Shown here: positions 1-8,328 of the stretch, one piece after another | Numbering within the stretch: the stretch's first letter is position 1 | Layout of the letters: each line of letters begins with the position of its first letter | NCBI RefSeq assembly: GCF_008727875.1 | Contig: NZ_VTWS01000005.1 | Span: forward strand, 434,001-498,000 | Source of the DNA: Larkinella humicola | Lineage (GTDB): Bacteria > Bacteroidota > Bacteroidia > Cytophagales > Spirosomataceae | DNA length: 64,000 nt | Direction: 5' to 3' | Made by a program: the position numbers and the translations under genes | The notes under the pieces: generated by a model | Seen by the model: the letters and a program-made list of their open reading frames with translations, nothing else | Database searches by the model: none | Told to the model about the DNA's origin: nothing

Positions 1-771
1 AACGTCATCGGAACCATGCTCCGCGATTTGTGCGGCATCATTTCCCAGTACCAGTGCGATTACGTCCTGCTGTCGGGCCGCCCCTCGACGCTGCCGGTGG
101 TGCTGGATCTCTTTCTGGAAAACATGCCGGTTTCGCCCGACCGGATTGTGCCGATGAACCGCATCCGGGTCGCCACCAGCGAAAAATTCTGGTATCCCTT
201 CAGCGATCCGCACGAATACACCATCAAGGATCCCAAAACCTGCGTTTCGGTCGGGGCCGCCATCGCCCTGCTGTCGGAACTGGGCCACCTGAACGGTTTC
301 CGGCTCGACACACGTCTCCTGGCAGCCCGCATGACCTCCACCGCCGACTACATTGGGTTGCTGACGGACGGCCAGCCGCCCCGCATCAAAAACGAGCATG
401 TGCTGGCCGTTCCCGATGATTCGCCCATCGAACCCATCGACGAAATCGAGCTGACCGGTGCCAAAGATACGTTCCTGGGAATGCGCCAAATGGCGAGTGA
501 TCAGTGGATTGCCACGCCTTTGTACAAAATCGAGTTCGACAGCGAACGGGCCAGAACGCTGCTCATGCCCAAACTGCCGCTCAAAGTCCGGATTGGTCGC
601 CCGAACCTGCGCGACAAGGAAGGGTTGATCCTGCGCAATAACCTGACGGTGATGGACCCGCAAACGGGCCGCGACATTCCGGCACTGAAGCTGACGGTTT
701 GCACGCTGACCGATCCGCACGGCTACTGGCTCGATACCGGAAATTTCTACCTGGACCCTTATCTGAACTGA
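1..771 (+). CDS. SrfB-like protein, C-terminal part (gene begins before the window)
   Basis: The frame is open from base 1 and ends at TGA 769-771, so only about 256 C-terminal residues are present; an internal ATG at 16 is not taken as the start. The segment LLSGRPSTLP followed by YPFSDP, a DPKTC turn and VGAAIALL matches the C-terminal core of the SrfB family (COG4457) as I know it from enterobacterial srfABC operons. The GRPS glycine turn and the late VGAA helix resemble the adenosine/phosphate-2 region of HSP70/actin-like ATPases, so an NTPase role is inferred. It is cytoplasmic and is the first visible gene of a same-strand series that includes an SrfC-like GTPase. SrfB was first noted as a putative virulence factor and its biochemical role is not settled. 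The family call is fairly sure; the ATPase reading is less so. Confidence 0.8.
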   Translation, partial: NVIGTMLRDLCGIISQYQCDYVLLSGRPSTLPVVLDLFLENMPVSPDRIVPMNRIRVATSEKFWYPFSDPHEYTIKDPKTCVSVGAAIALLSELGHLNGFRLDTRLLAARMTSTADYIGLLTDGQPPRIKNEHVLAVPDDSPIEPIDEIELTGAKDTFLGMRQMASDQWIATPLYKIEFDSERARTLLMPKLPLKVRIGRPNLRDKEGLILRNNLTVMDPQTGRDIPALKLTVCTLTDPHGYWLDTGNFYLDPYLN

Positions 772-816
772 CAATCAGGCTGTTTTTCCATGATTTGATT
801 GGCTCTTTCAATCCGT

Positions 817-1692
817 ATGCACGCTCAATCCGACTTTACGCCACCCGATCCATTGCCCACTCCGCTTGATTCGTTCGTCAATCACCTCCGCGACCTGCTG
901 GGTCCGGAGGTGATTGCGCGTCTGCGGCAAAACCCCAACCTGGCCCTGCCCTACGCCGATGAAAACAGCAGCGACGGTGACTGGCTCCGCCGGGGGTTGC
1001 AAACCATTCTGTCGTCCGACGATCTGGAAACCGTGGGCAGCCGGGCCAAGGATTTGCCGCTCACGATCAGCCGACCGTTGCAGCAGCAAATCGAGAATTT
1101 GCGCTGGGAGCAACTGAAACAGCAGCAGGCACTGACACTGGCCCTGGAGCAGAAGCAAACCGCCGAAACCGGTCGCGAGCAGGCCGAAATCGAGGTGTTT
1201 CGACTCCGGAAAGAGCGGGCGGCCATGCTACCAGCGGCTGAATTTGTACGGTTATTTTTCAGTACTGCCGCCGAAGCCGGCATCCGAAACCTGCTCATCG
1301 AAGCTACCGAGTCGCCCACGCCCGACCTCAACGGTTTCCTGGCGGCTTTTGTGGGCGGGTGGACGGCCTTGCGGGCGTTGGAAACGAGCCCGAACGAATC
1401 GCCACAGGATGCGGTTCGGCAATACCACCAGGCGCTGACCGATTTGCTGAGCGCCTTAACGGGCCTGTATATTCCCCAGCGTCGCGCCCTGCTGGACAAG
1501 GTGGCCCAATGGGCGTCGAACCGCTTTGAGGATTTCGTTTTTGTGTCGCCCGAAGAAACCCGGCAGGTAGACCCGGCCCTTCACAACGTGCAGGGTCTGG
1601 GGGGAAATACCGTCCGCGAAGGCCGGTCGTTTGCCGTCATCCGGCGGCAATCACGAACCGTGGTGATTTACGCAGACATCGTTACCGAATAA
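817..1692 (+). CDS. coiled-coil protein between SrfB- and SrfC-like genes
   Basis: About 291 residues from ATG 817; a TTG at 799 in the same frame is a weaker alternative. I do not recognise a family. Visible features are a proline-rich N-terminus and a long Gln/Glu/Arg-rich helix at about residues 85-140, very likely a coiled coil. A mostly helical domain follows, then a short beta-rich tail ending near RRQSRTVVIYADI. There is no signal peptide or membrane segment, so it is probably cytoplasmic. It starts 45 bp after the SrfB-like stop and is followed 67 bp later by the SrfC-like GTPase, which suggests one transcript and a possible bridging role between the two NTPases. In enterobacteria srfA precedes srfB, so by position this is not an obvious SrfA. 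Function unknown. Confidence 0.7.
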   Translation: MHAQSDFTPPDPLPTPLDSFVNHLRDLLGPEVIARLRQNPNLALPYADENSSDGDWLRRGLQTILSSDDLETVGSRAKDLPLTISRPLQQQIENLRWEQLKQQQALTLALEQKQTAETGREQAEIEVFRLRKERAAMLPAAEFVRLFFSTAAEAGIRNLLIEATESPTPDLNGFLAAFVGGWTALRALETSPNESPQDAVRQYHQALTDLLSALTGLYIPQRRALLDKVAQWASNRFEDFVFVSPEETRQVDPALHNVQGLGGNTVREGRSFAVIRRQSRTVVIYADIVTE

Positions 1693-1759
1693 AGATTTTT
1701 GATAACCTGAACGGGTGTTCAGGCATAAATATTCGAAAACATCCCGAAACCCATTCACT

Positions 1760-4567
1760 ATGTTTCCTACTCTATCTCAGGAAAGTCTGCAATTACAGGA
1801 GAGCATTCGGCGCGGCACCGAATGGTTGAGTTTATACGAAGAACCCGAAAAACGGCTGAGTACGCTCGATGAACTGGGCAAGCTGCGCCGACGCGCCAAA
1901 CGGCTCGAACAGGCCGCCAAAATGCGCCCGGCACTCGCCCTGTTTGGCATCAGTCAGGTTGGAAAATCGTACCTGGTTTCCAATCTGGCCCGCATTCCCG
2001 GCCACAATCTGTTGCAGATCGAATCGGCGGGAATACCGGCCGAAACCGTCCGGCAAATCACAGGACACGATGGCCCGATCAGCTTCATCGACGACATTAA
2101 CCCCGTGGGGGGCGGCACCGAGGCCACCGGCGTGGTGACGCGCTTTACGACCTACCACCAGAACAACGAGGGCGGTTATTTGCTGCGCTTGCTGAATCAG
2201 TCGGACATCGTGAAAACCATGGCCATTGGGTATCAGTACAACATCATCAATTCGAAATACCCCGAAAAGCTCACGTTCGAGCAACTGGATCAACTGCAAA
2301 ACCGCCTGGAACGGCAACGCCAGGCCACGATTCAGCCAGGCATGACGGAAGACGACATCCTGGATTTGCGGGATTATCTATCGAAATATTTTCAGGGCAT
2401 GGACCTCATCGGCACCTTGCGCCGATACAATTACTGGGAGAAAGTGGCCGCGATTGCGCCCTATGTACGGCCCGGCGACCGCTGGGCCATTTTCGCCCCG
2501 CTCTGGCACGAAGACGAGTTCATGACCAACTTGTTCAACAAACTGAGCCAGGGGCTGATCGAACTGGGATTTGAGTCGGAAGTATGGGTTGGTCTGGAAG
2601 CCGTAGCGCCCCAGAAGCAAACGATTGTCGACGTCATGCGGCTGTATGAAATGGACCAGACCGACAGTCAGCTCAACACCGTCACGGTGGTCACCCGCGA
2701 CAAAAAGCGGATTCCGCTCACGCGAAGCATTCTGACCGGGCTGACCTCCGAGCTGGTGTTGCCCCTGCCCAAAGCCCTCGAAAATCACCCCAGCCGCCGG
2801 TTTCTGCAACACGCCGACATCCTCGATTTTCCGGGTGCGCGGAGCATGGAAGGCTCCCCGGAAAACGTTTTTCAGCAGGAAACCGACGTTTCTAAAAAAA
2901 TGGACCCGTTTCTGCGCGGAAAAGTTTTTTACCTCTTCAATGCCTACAACGATTCGTTCGGGATCAGCAGCCTGCTTTTCTGCATGCACAACATGCAGTC
3001 GGAGGTGAAAGGCACGCTCAACATCAACAGCATGATCAGCCAGTGGATCGGCATGAATGTGGGCCGCTCGGCGGAGGAGCGCGAAAAACGCGAACGCGTT
3101 CTGAACAACCTGGTGCCGCTGGATGCCCGCGCCGGGGTCGACCGGATCAATCCGTTCTTTCTGGTGCTGACCAAGATCAACGTCGAGATCGACGAATGCG
3201 ACCCCACCCGGACCGGCCGCACGGACCTCTACGACCACATCTGGGAAAAACGGCTGGAGCGGTTTTTCGACAAGGAATTCGACAAGGTTTCGACCGACAA
3301 ATGGACGCGAAGCTGGAACGGCCCGAACGACAGTTTCAAAAACACGTTCATGATTCGCGACCCCCGGTATTGCAAAGTCTCCTACCAGATCACCGACGGC
3401 GTCGAAACCTACAACGAACGCTACACCCCGGCCTTTGCCGACATGGAACACTCGTTTGTAAACAATGAACACACCAACCGGCACTTTCACGATCCGATGA
3501 CGGCCTGGTATGAAGCCACGCAGCCGGGCCGGAACGGAATCGATTACCTGCTGAAATACCTGTTACCGGCCTGTCATCCGGCCATCAAACAGGAACAAAT
3601 CCGGGAAGCCCTGAATCGGGTGCGGCAGGAAGTGGGGGAAGCTTTGTGCCACCATTACGAGGGCGGATCGGTGGAAGAAAAGCTCATCCGCGCCCGCGAA
3701 CGCCGGGATCAGCTTCGCAAACCGGTCGGACGGTTGATCAAAGAGAAAAAGTTTGGCCGCTTCCTGGCTTCCTTCACCGTTGCCGAGCAATTTGTGAACG
3801 GCAAAGAAAACAGCCTGTGGGACCGCGAGCTGGTTCGTCAGGTGATGAGCCAGCCCGATCTGTTTCTGAAACAGGCCGAATCGACCAGCGCAGTCACCAA
3901 TGCTCCGGCAGACTCCGCCGAACTGGACAGTTTTCTGGATGACCTTCTGAATTTTGAACCCGTCAGCGCAGCACCCGCTCCCAAACCAGCGTCGGGCTCG
4001 GTTTTGGCCACCCGCTATGCCGAAAGTTTGCTGGGCCAGTGGGTAACGCAGCTCAAGCAACTGCGCAGCGACCGGCAGTTTCAGGGGCAGTTTGGTCTGG
4101 CCGAAAACGAGGTAACGATTCTGGTCGATGAAATGGAGCGGAGCATGGAACGCGACAGCCTGAAAGTCCGGGTTGCCGAAGACGTTAGCCCCTACATTCA
4201 CCAATCCGATAACCTGGAAGTGGTTCTGACGCTGGGCCGGGCCGCCATCAACGATTTCGTCAATACGCTGGGCTGGTCGCGGGTGAGTGCCGACGACAAA
4301 CTCAGCAACAAGGCCGTCTACCAGTCGGCGCCCAACGTGGTGGCTCCCATTTACGGCAATCCGTTGGCCGACGTACCGGCGAAAAACCAGTTGACAACCA
4401 CGGTGGATGATCCGTCGCGGGTCTTCTACAGCCAGTGGTTCAGCGGTTTCGACAAGTCGTTTGAATACAACGTCCTGCGCGAAGCCAACCTCACCGACCC
4501 CGAAAAAGCCCGGGTGAATGGCCTGCTCGACACCATCATTAAAGACCTTGGTTATCAGTGCCAGTAA
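1760..4567 (+). CDS. SrfC-like P-loop GTPase
   Basis: About 935 residues from ATG 1760; a GTG at 1715 would add 15 residues of poor quality. The N-terminal third carries a Walker A/G1 motif GISQVGKS (residues 63-70). A G3-like DFPG (356-359) and a G4-like TKIN (471-474) follow, giving the order of a large dynamin-like GTPase. The size and the early ALFGISQVGKSYL segment fit the SrfC family (COG4458, putative virulence factor). Long helical regions follow to the C-terminus, including a charged segment around 640-680. There is no signal peptide or clear membrane helix, so it likely acts in the cytosol or peripherally on membrane. Context with SrfB and the coiled-coil protein suggests one complex, and the TM subtilisin gene begins 20 bp downstream. 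Nucleotide binding is well supported; membrane remodelling is inference. Confidence 0.82.
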   Translation: MFPTLSQESLQLQESIRRGTEWLSLYEEPEKRLSTLDELGKLRRRAKRLEQAAKMRPALALFGISQVGKSYLVSNLARIPGHNLLQIESAGIPAETVRQITGHDGPISFIDDINPVGGGTEATGVVTRFTTYHQNNEGGYLLRLLNQSDIVKTMAIGYQYNIINSKYPEKLTFEQLDQLQNRLERQRQATIQPGMTEDDILDLRDYLSKYFQGMDLIGTLRRYNYWEKVAAIAPYVRPGDRWAIFAPLWHEDEFMTNLFNKLSQGLIELGFESEVWVGLEAVAPQKQTIVDVMRLYEMDQTDSQLNTVTVVTRDKKRIPLTRSILTGLTSELVLPLPKALENHPSRRFLQHADILDFPGARSMEGSPENVFQQETDVSKKMDPFLRGKVFYLFNAYNDSFGISSLLFCMHNMQSEVKGTLNINSMISQWIGMNVGRSAEEREKRERVLNNLVPLDARAGVDRINPFFLVLTKINVEIDECDPTRTGRTDLYDHIWEKRLERFFDKEFDKVSTDKWTRSWNGPNDSFKNTFMIRDPRYCKVSYQITDGVETYNERYTPAFADMEHSFVNNEHTNRHFHDPMTAWYEATQPGRNGIDYLLKYLLPACHPAIKQEQIREALNRVRQEVGEALCHHYEGGSVEEKLIRARERRDQLRKPVGRLIKEKKFGRFLASFTVAEQFVNGKENSLWDRELVRQVMSQPDLFLKQAESTSAVTNAPADSAELDSFLDDLLNFEPVSAAPAPKPASGSVLATRYAESLLGQWVTQLKQLRSDRQFQGQFGLAENEVTILVDEMERSMERDSLKVRVAEDVSPYIHQSDNLEVVLTLGRAAINDFVNTLGWSRVSADDKLSNKAVYQSAPNVVAPIYGNPLADVPAKNQLTTTVDDPSRVFYSQWFSGFDKSFEYNVLREANLTDPEKARVNGLLDTIIKDLGYQCQ

Positions 4568-4587
4568 TCGGTTAGCCCGTTATTCTC

Positions 4588-6819
4588 ATGCCCGCCCACT
4601 ATCCCATCTTCAGTACGTCGCTCTCCGCTTACCGACCGGTTATCTGGTTAGCGCAACCCGTTTACACGCGCTACAACCAGCTTCGGGATTTGCTCCGCAG
4701 CCGCTTGGGCGAAAGCTACGCGCAGCTTCTGGCCGAGCCGCTCATTCCACCGCCCTACGAACAGACGCGCACCGAAGCGCGCTGGTTTTCCGATAGTTTT
4801 CGGCAGGGAACGCCCTTACCCAACCTCATTCCCCCGGATCGCGCCCGCGTCAGCCAGTTGCTGGATACCCAGCTCTCCGCCATCCGCCAACTGGCCGATG
4901 AACTCGAACGGACTTCGCAGACGGAAAACCAGCAACTGGGCACCCTGCTGCGGCTCGCCATCGAAATACCGGGGCCGGAATGCGTGCTGACCAACGGCGA
5001 TCAGGCGGTTTTGGTGCTGTGGGGATTTGAATCCGATCGCAGCCGCCAGGAACGGTTTCGGGTCAATCAGTACCTCAAACACCAGATTCCCGAACCGCCA
5101 GCCGTGCCGCCGGGCGTGCCGCTGGCAACGTCCACGAATCCGGTGCCGCCCTCCAATCCGACCCCGCCCCCGGTTTCGGTTCAGTCAGTGGCGGACACCG
5201 TGAAAACCCGGCGGTGGTGGTGGGACTGGCGGTGGCCGCGCTGGTTCTGGTGGCGCCGACAAACCGATGGCCCGGTGGGTTGTGGGTGCATCGGCTGGCT
5301 GCTGGGGCTGTTTCTGTTGTTGCTCCTGCTGGGGTTGTTATACTGGTTCTGGCCCGCGCAGTGGGGTCGGCCCGTTGGGGTGGGCGTACCGGGTGTCGAA
5401 ACCGGGCCGGGCGAGATGCCCGAATCAGGACGAACCCTCAGCCCCCACTTGCCGGATCGCCCGCAGGGGATTGTCGCGCCCGTCGACTCGGCCCAGATTA
5501 TTACCAACCCGAAAGACTCCCTGCAACGCCCGATTATTGGCAACCGGTTGAACGTCTTTTTGAAAAAAGAGGTCAATCTGGTCGCGTTTGTCAACAAAGT
5601 GAAAGCCAGTTATACCGACAACGAATTGCAGATCGTGGCCTTCGATACCACCCTGAACGCCCTGCAAGTCCAGATTCCGACCGATCAGCGGGATGTCTGG
5701 CGCGACCGGCTTCAGAAAATGCCGGAAGTGTACCTGGTTTTCGACGAAAGCCTGTTCCAGTCGAGCGGCCTGCCCAACGACCCGGATCTGGCGAACCGGA
5801 CAAAAAACTGGTATTTCGAAGCCATTGGTGCTTTTGAAGCCTGGGACATCACCCGTGGCTCCGATCAGGTGACGGTGGCCGTGCTGGATGGCGGTTTTGA
5901 TACGGGCCATCCCGAACTCCAGAACCAGATCGTGCAACCCCGCAACATGACCGCCGAATCAGGAAAGATCAACACCGACAGCCCCGTGGGTGGCCGACAC
6001 GGAACGCACGTCGCAGCCACCATAGCCGGGCGGGCGGGCAATGCCGCCGGTACTTCCGGAATTGCACCCAACTGCCGGGTCATGGCTGTTCAGGTAGGCA
6101 CCGACAAACCGAGTACGTTAGCGATTGTTTTTGGCCTTCAATATGCCATTAAAAATGGTGCCCGCGTCATCAGTTTATCGCTGGGCCGCAGCATTCCGGC
6201 TGCCGCAGCGGCAAAACTGGCGGCTATGCCCGAAGCCCGGCAAAACGCCCTGCTGGCGAGTTATCAGCAAAGCCCGGCCTACCAAACCGAACGTCAGTTG
6301 TTTGAAACCCTTTTCGGCGAGGCTTCGCGCAATGGCGTCGTCATCGTGAAAGCAACCGGCAACGAAAATATTCCGGCCGGTTTCGATCCAATGAACGATA
6401 CGCCGTACACGATCAATGTGTCGGCGGACGGCCCACCCAATCAGGCAGGCGAGGTCGAACGCGCATCGTTCAGCAATTACGGCCCGCTGTCGACCGTGTC
6501 GGCGCCCGGAGTGCAGATTTACAACGCGGTGCCGGGTGGAGGCTACGACTACATGAGCGGCACGAGCATGGCTACCCCCATTGTGGCCGGTGGCGTGGCG
6601 CTCATGTGTTCCCTGCGTCCGGACCTGAGCCCCGACCAAATCCGGGCTATTCTGGTAAAAACCGGCAATCCGCACCTGGGCGGGAGCGGCAAACACATCG
6701 GACCGCTCATTCAGTTACACAAAGCCCTGGAAGCCTGTCGGCTGGAACCGAAGGATGCCTGTGCCGCGACGCTCGACAGTCTGAAACGGGAAATTGCCAA
6801 ACTCAAACGCCAGCCCTAA
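4588..6819 (+). CDS. membrane-anchored subtilisin-like serine protease (S8) with N-terminal shared module
   Basis: 743 residues. Residues 15-150 form a module shared with the next two proteins (RPV at 16-18, LAEP at 48-51, LWGF from 144). A proline-rich linker leads to a Trp/Arg-rich patch (eight Trp between 210 and 222) and one transmembrane helix (about 235-255). The basic side precedes the helix, so the N-terminus is probably cytoplasmic and the protease periplasmic. A propeptide-like segment (about 300-395) precedes the S8 domain with a complete triad: D434 in VLDGG, H471 in RHGTHVA, S660 in SGTSMA, plus oxyanion N592 in TGNE. The fold and residues predict an active endopeptidase. It lies 20 bp after the SrfC-like GTPase and 5 bp before the next gene. 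The substrate is unknown; the secreted caspases encoded nearby are possible targets. Confidence 0.9.
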   Translation: MPAHYPIFSTSLSAYRPVIWLAQPVYTRYNQLRDLLRSRLGESYAQLLAEPLIPPPYEQTRTEARWFSDSFRQGTPLPNLIPPDRARVSQLLDTQLSAIRQLADELERTSQTENQQLGTLLRLAIEIPGPECVLTNGDQAVLVLWGFESDRSRQERFRVNQYLKHQIPEPPAVPPGVPLATSTNPVPPSNPTPPPVSVQSVADTVKTRRWWWDWRWPRWFWWRRQTDGPVGCGCIGWLLGLFLLLLLLGLLYWFWPAQWGRPVGVGVPGVETGPGEMPESGRTLSPHLPDRPQGIVAPVDSAQIITNPKDSLQRPIIGNRLNVFLKKEVNLVAFVNKVKASYTDNELQIVAFDTTLNALQVQIPTDQRDVWRDRLQKMPEVYLVFDESLFQSSGLPNDPDLANRTKNWYFEAIGAFEAWDITRGSDQVTVAVLDGGFDTGHPELQNQIVQPRNMTAESGKINTDSPVGGRHGTHVAATIAGRAGNAAGTSGIAPNCRVMAVQVGTDKPSTLAIVFGLQYAIKNGARVISLSLGRSIPAAAAAKLAAMPEARQNALLASYQQSPAYQTERQLFETLFGEASRNGVVIVKATGNENIPAGFDPMNDTPYTINVSADGPPNQAGEVERASFSNYGPLSTVSAPGVQIYNAVPGGGYDYMSGTSMATPIVAGGVALMCSLRPDLSPDQIRAILVKTGNPHLGGSGKHIGPLIQLHKALEACRLEPKDACAATLDSLKREIAKLKRQP

Positions 6820-6824
6820 CGCCT

Positions 6825-8222
6825 ATGCCCCGGCAACTGATTGCCATTACCCCCACCGCCGGCCTGCGCCCCGTTTTCGGATCGAACGTTGGCGAAGGCG
6901 TCAAACGGTATCAGACCCTCCGGGAGTTGCTGACGGTGGGCAGCGGCCATGCGGTTTTTGCCGAGCCCGTTATCGAACCCGGTCAGATTGGCTGGTTTAG
7001 CGATCTGCCCGGCACCATTCAGCCCTATCAGGAACTGTCGCCCGAATGGCAGGCCAAATCCCGGGCGGTTTTGCGGTACTATACCGATCTGGCGTATGAC
7101 CAGATTCAGCGCTACCACGACGCGGACGACCTGCACCGGATGCTGGCCGACTGCCTTGAAATTCCGCAGGTTAAAAACCTGTATCTGATTGGCAAACGCC
7201 CGGTTTTAATCCTGTGGGGCTTTCTGAGCAGTGATTTCAACCCCGCCCGTGGTCTGGTTCGCAAGCTGACGCAGCAGACCGTTGCGCCCCGGATGATGCT
7301 CAACGCCAAAGTGGTGCAAGCCGTTGACCAGAAGCCCGTTGCCAACGCGACAGTATCCCTGCACCACGGCGGACAGACGTATAACCTGACGACCAGCACC
7401 GATGGCAACGTCAGTTTCCAGCAGATCATCCCCATCGATCCACTGGTGTTTCAGGTGGAGGCCGCAGCCGACTCCTATGCCGTGGCAACCGCCACGCTGA
7501 CCAGCGAAAAAACCGTTGTTGACCTCATTTTTGACGGTTTTTACCCCCTCATCACCACCTTAACGTTGCACCCGCAACTTGAAGAACACGCCTTCCCGCT
7601 CCAGCTCATCGATCTTGCTACGAAAGAACCGGTCAACGGTGCCACCGTGCGGCTAACGACCGCCAATTCCGACCTCACCCAGATCAGTTCGGAAACCGGC
7701 CTCGTTTCCTTCGACCCGGTTCTGCTGTTGGCCGGGGAAAAGGCAGTGGTCTATGTGACCCATCCGGATTTTGCCGACGAGCGCCTGGAACTGGCGGCCG
7801 GGGACCCAACCCACGTTGTGGAACTGAATCCATCCGGGCTTCGGGGTCGTCGCGGGGCATTCAGCGTCAATCTCCGCTGGTTTTCGACCGACGACCTGGA
7901 TCTGTTCGTTTCTGACCCCGGCGGCAACCTGCTCAATTACCAGCAACGGGAAGTGAATTTCAAAGACCACCTCGGAATCCTGGATCTGGACGCCAACGCC
8001 GATGACGATTCGGCCACGACCGAACCGCAGGAAAACGCCTACTGGGAGAAAGCACACGCCGGGTATTACACCATCGAGGTTTCGTTTTACAAACGCCGTT
8101 CGCCGAAAGGGCAGGCCGTTCCGTTCGAAATCACGGTTCAGCACGGCAACCAGCAGTACGTCCTGCAACGGGAGACATCCAAAGAGGGCGAGCGTGTTTT
8201 TGTGGACCGGTTTCACCTCTGA
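6825..8222 (+). CDS. shared-module protein with beta-sandwich and YfaP-like domain
   Basis: About 465 residues from ATG 6825, 5 bp after the protease stop; an upstream in-frame ATG lies inside the protease gene and is rejected. Residues 10-140 repeat the N-terminal module of the protease (RPVF, NVGEGVKRY, FAEP at 45-48, WGF from W131). Two carboxypeptidase-regulatory-like beta-sandwich units follow (about 155-335). The C-terminal part (344-465) has a W-x5-DLDLFVSDPGG core resembling the YfaP/DUF2135 family, usually a metal-binding or adhesion-type fold. No signal peptide or membrane helix is visible, so it is probably cytoplasmic. The shared module suggests all three proteins bind the same partner, perhaps the SrfB/SrfC complex. 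That partner and the role of the YfaP-like domain are inference. Confidence 0.75.
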   Translation: MPRQLIAITPTAGLRPVFGSNVGEGVKRYQTLRELLTVGSGHAVFAEPVIEPGQIGWFSDLPGTIQPYQELSPEWQAKSRAVLRYYTDLAYDQIQRYHDADDLHRMLADCLEIPQVKNLYLIGKRPVLILWGFLSSDFNPARGLVRKLTQQTVAPRMMLNAKVVQAVDQKPVANATVSLHHGGQTYNLTTSTDGNVSFQQIIPIDPLVFQVEAAADSYAVATATLTSEKTVVDLIFDGFYPLITTLTLHPQLEEHAFPLQLIDLATKEPVNGATVRLTTANSDLTQISSETGLVSFDPVLLLAGEKAVVYVTHPDFADERLELAAGDPTHVVELNPSGLRGRRGAFSVNLRWFSTDDLDLFVSDPGGNLLNYQQREVNFKDHLGILDLDANADDDSATTEPQENAYWEKAHAGYYTIEVSFYKRRSPKGQAVPFEITVQHGNQQYVLQRETSKEGERVFVDRFHL

Positions 8223-8328
8223 CCGCTCAAAAAAACGACCGACCGTGATAACCTTTTTTACGGACGGGCATCAATAGACATCCGGGCGCTCCCGGCGCTT
8301 TACCAAACCATCAGAAAGCCCTTTCCGC

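Noticed and set aside
2378-3490. 370-codon minus-strand frame inside the SrfC-like gene
   Set aside because: Antisense shadow; no independent signals.
6606-6824. N-terminal extension of the YfaP-like protein into the protease gene
   Set aside because: Would overlap the protease by 214 bp in another frame; ATG 6825 aligns with the start of the shared module.
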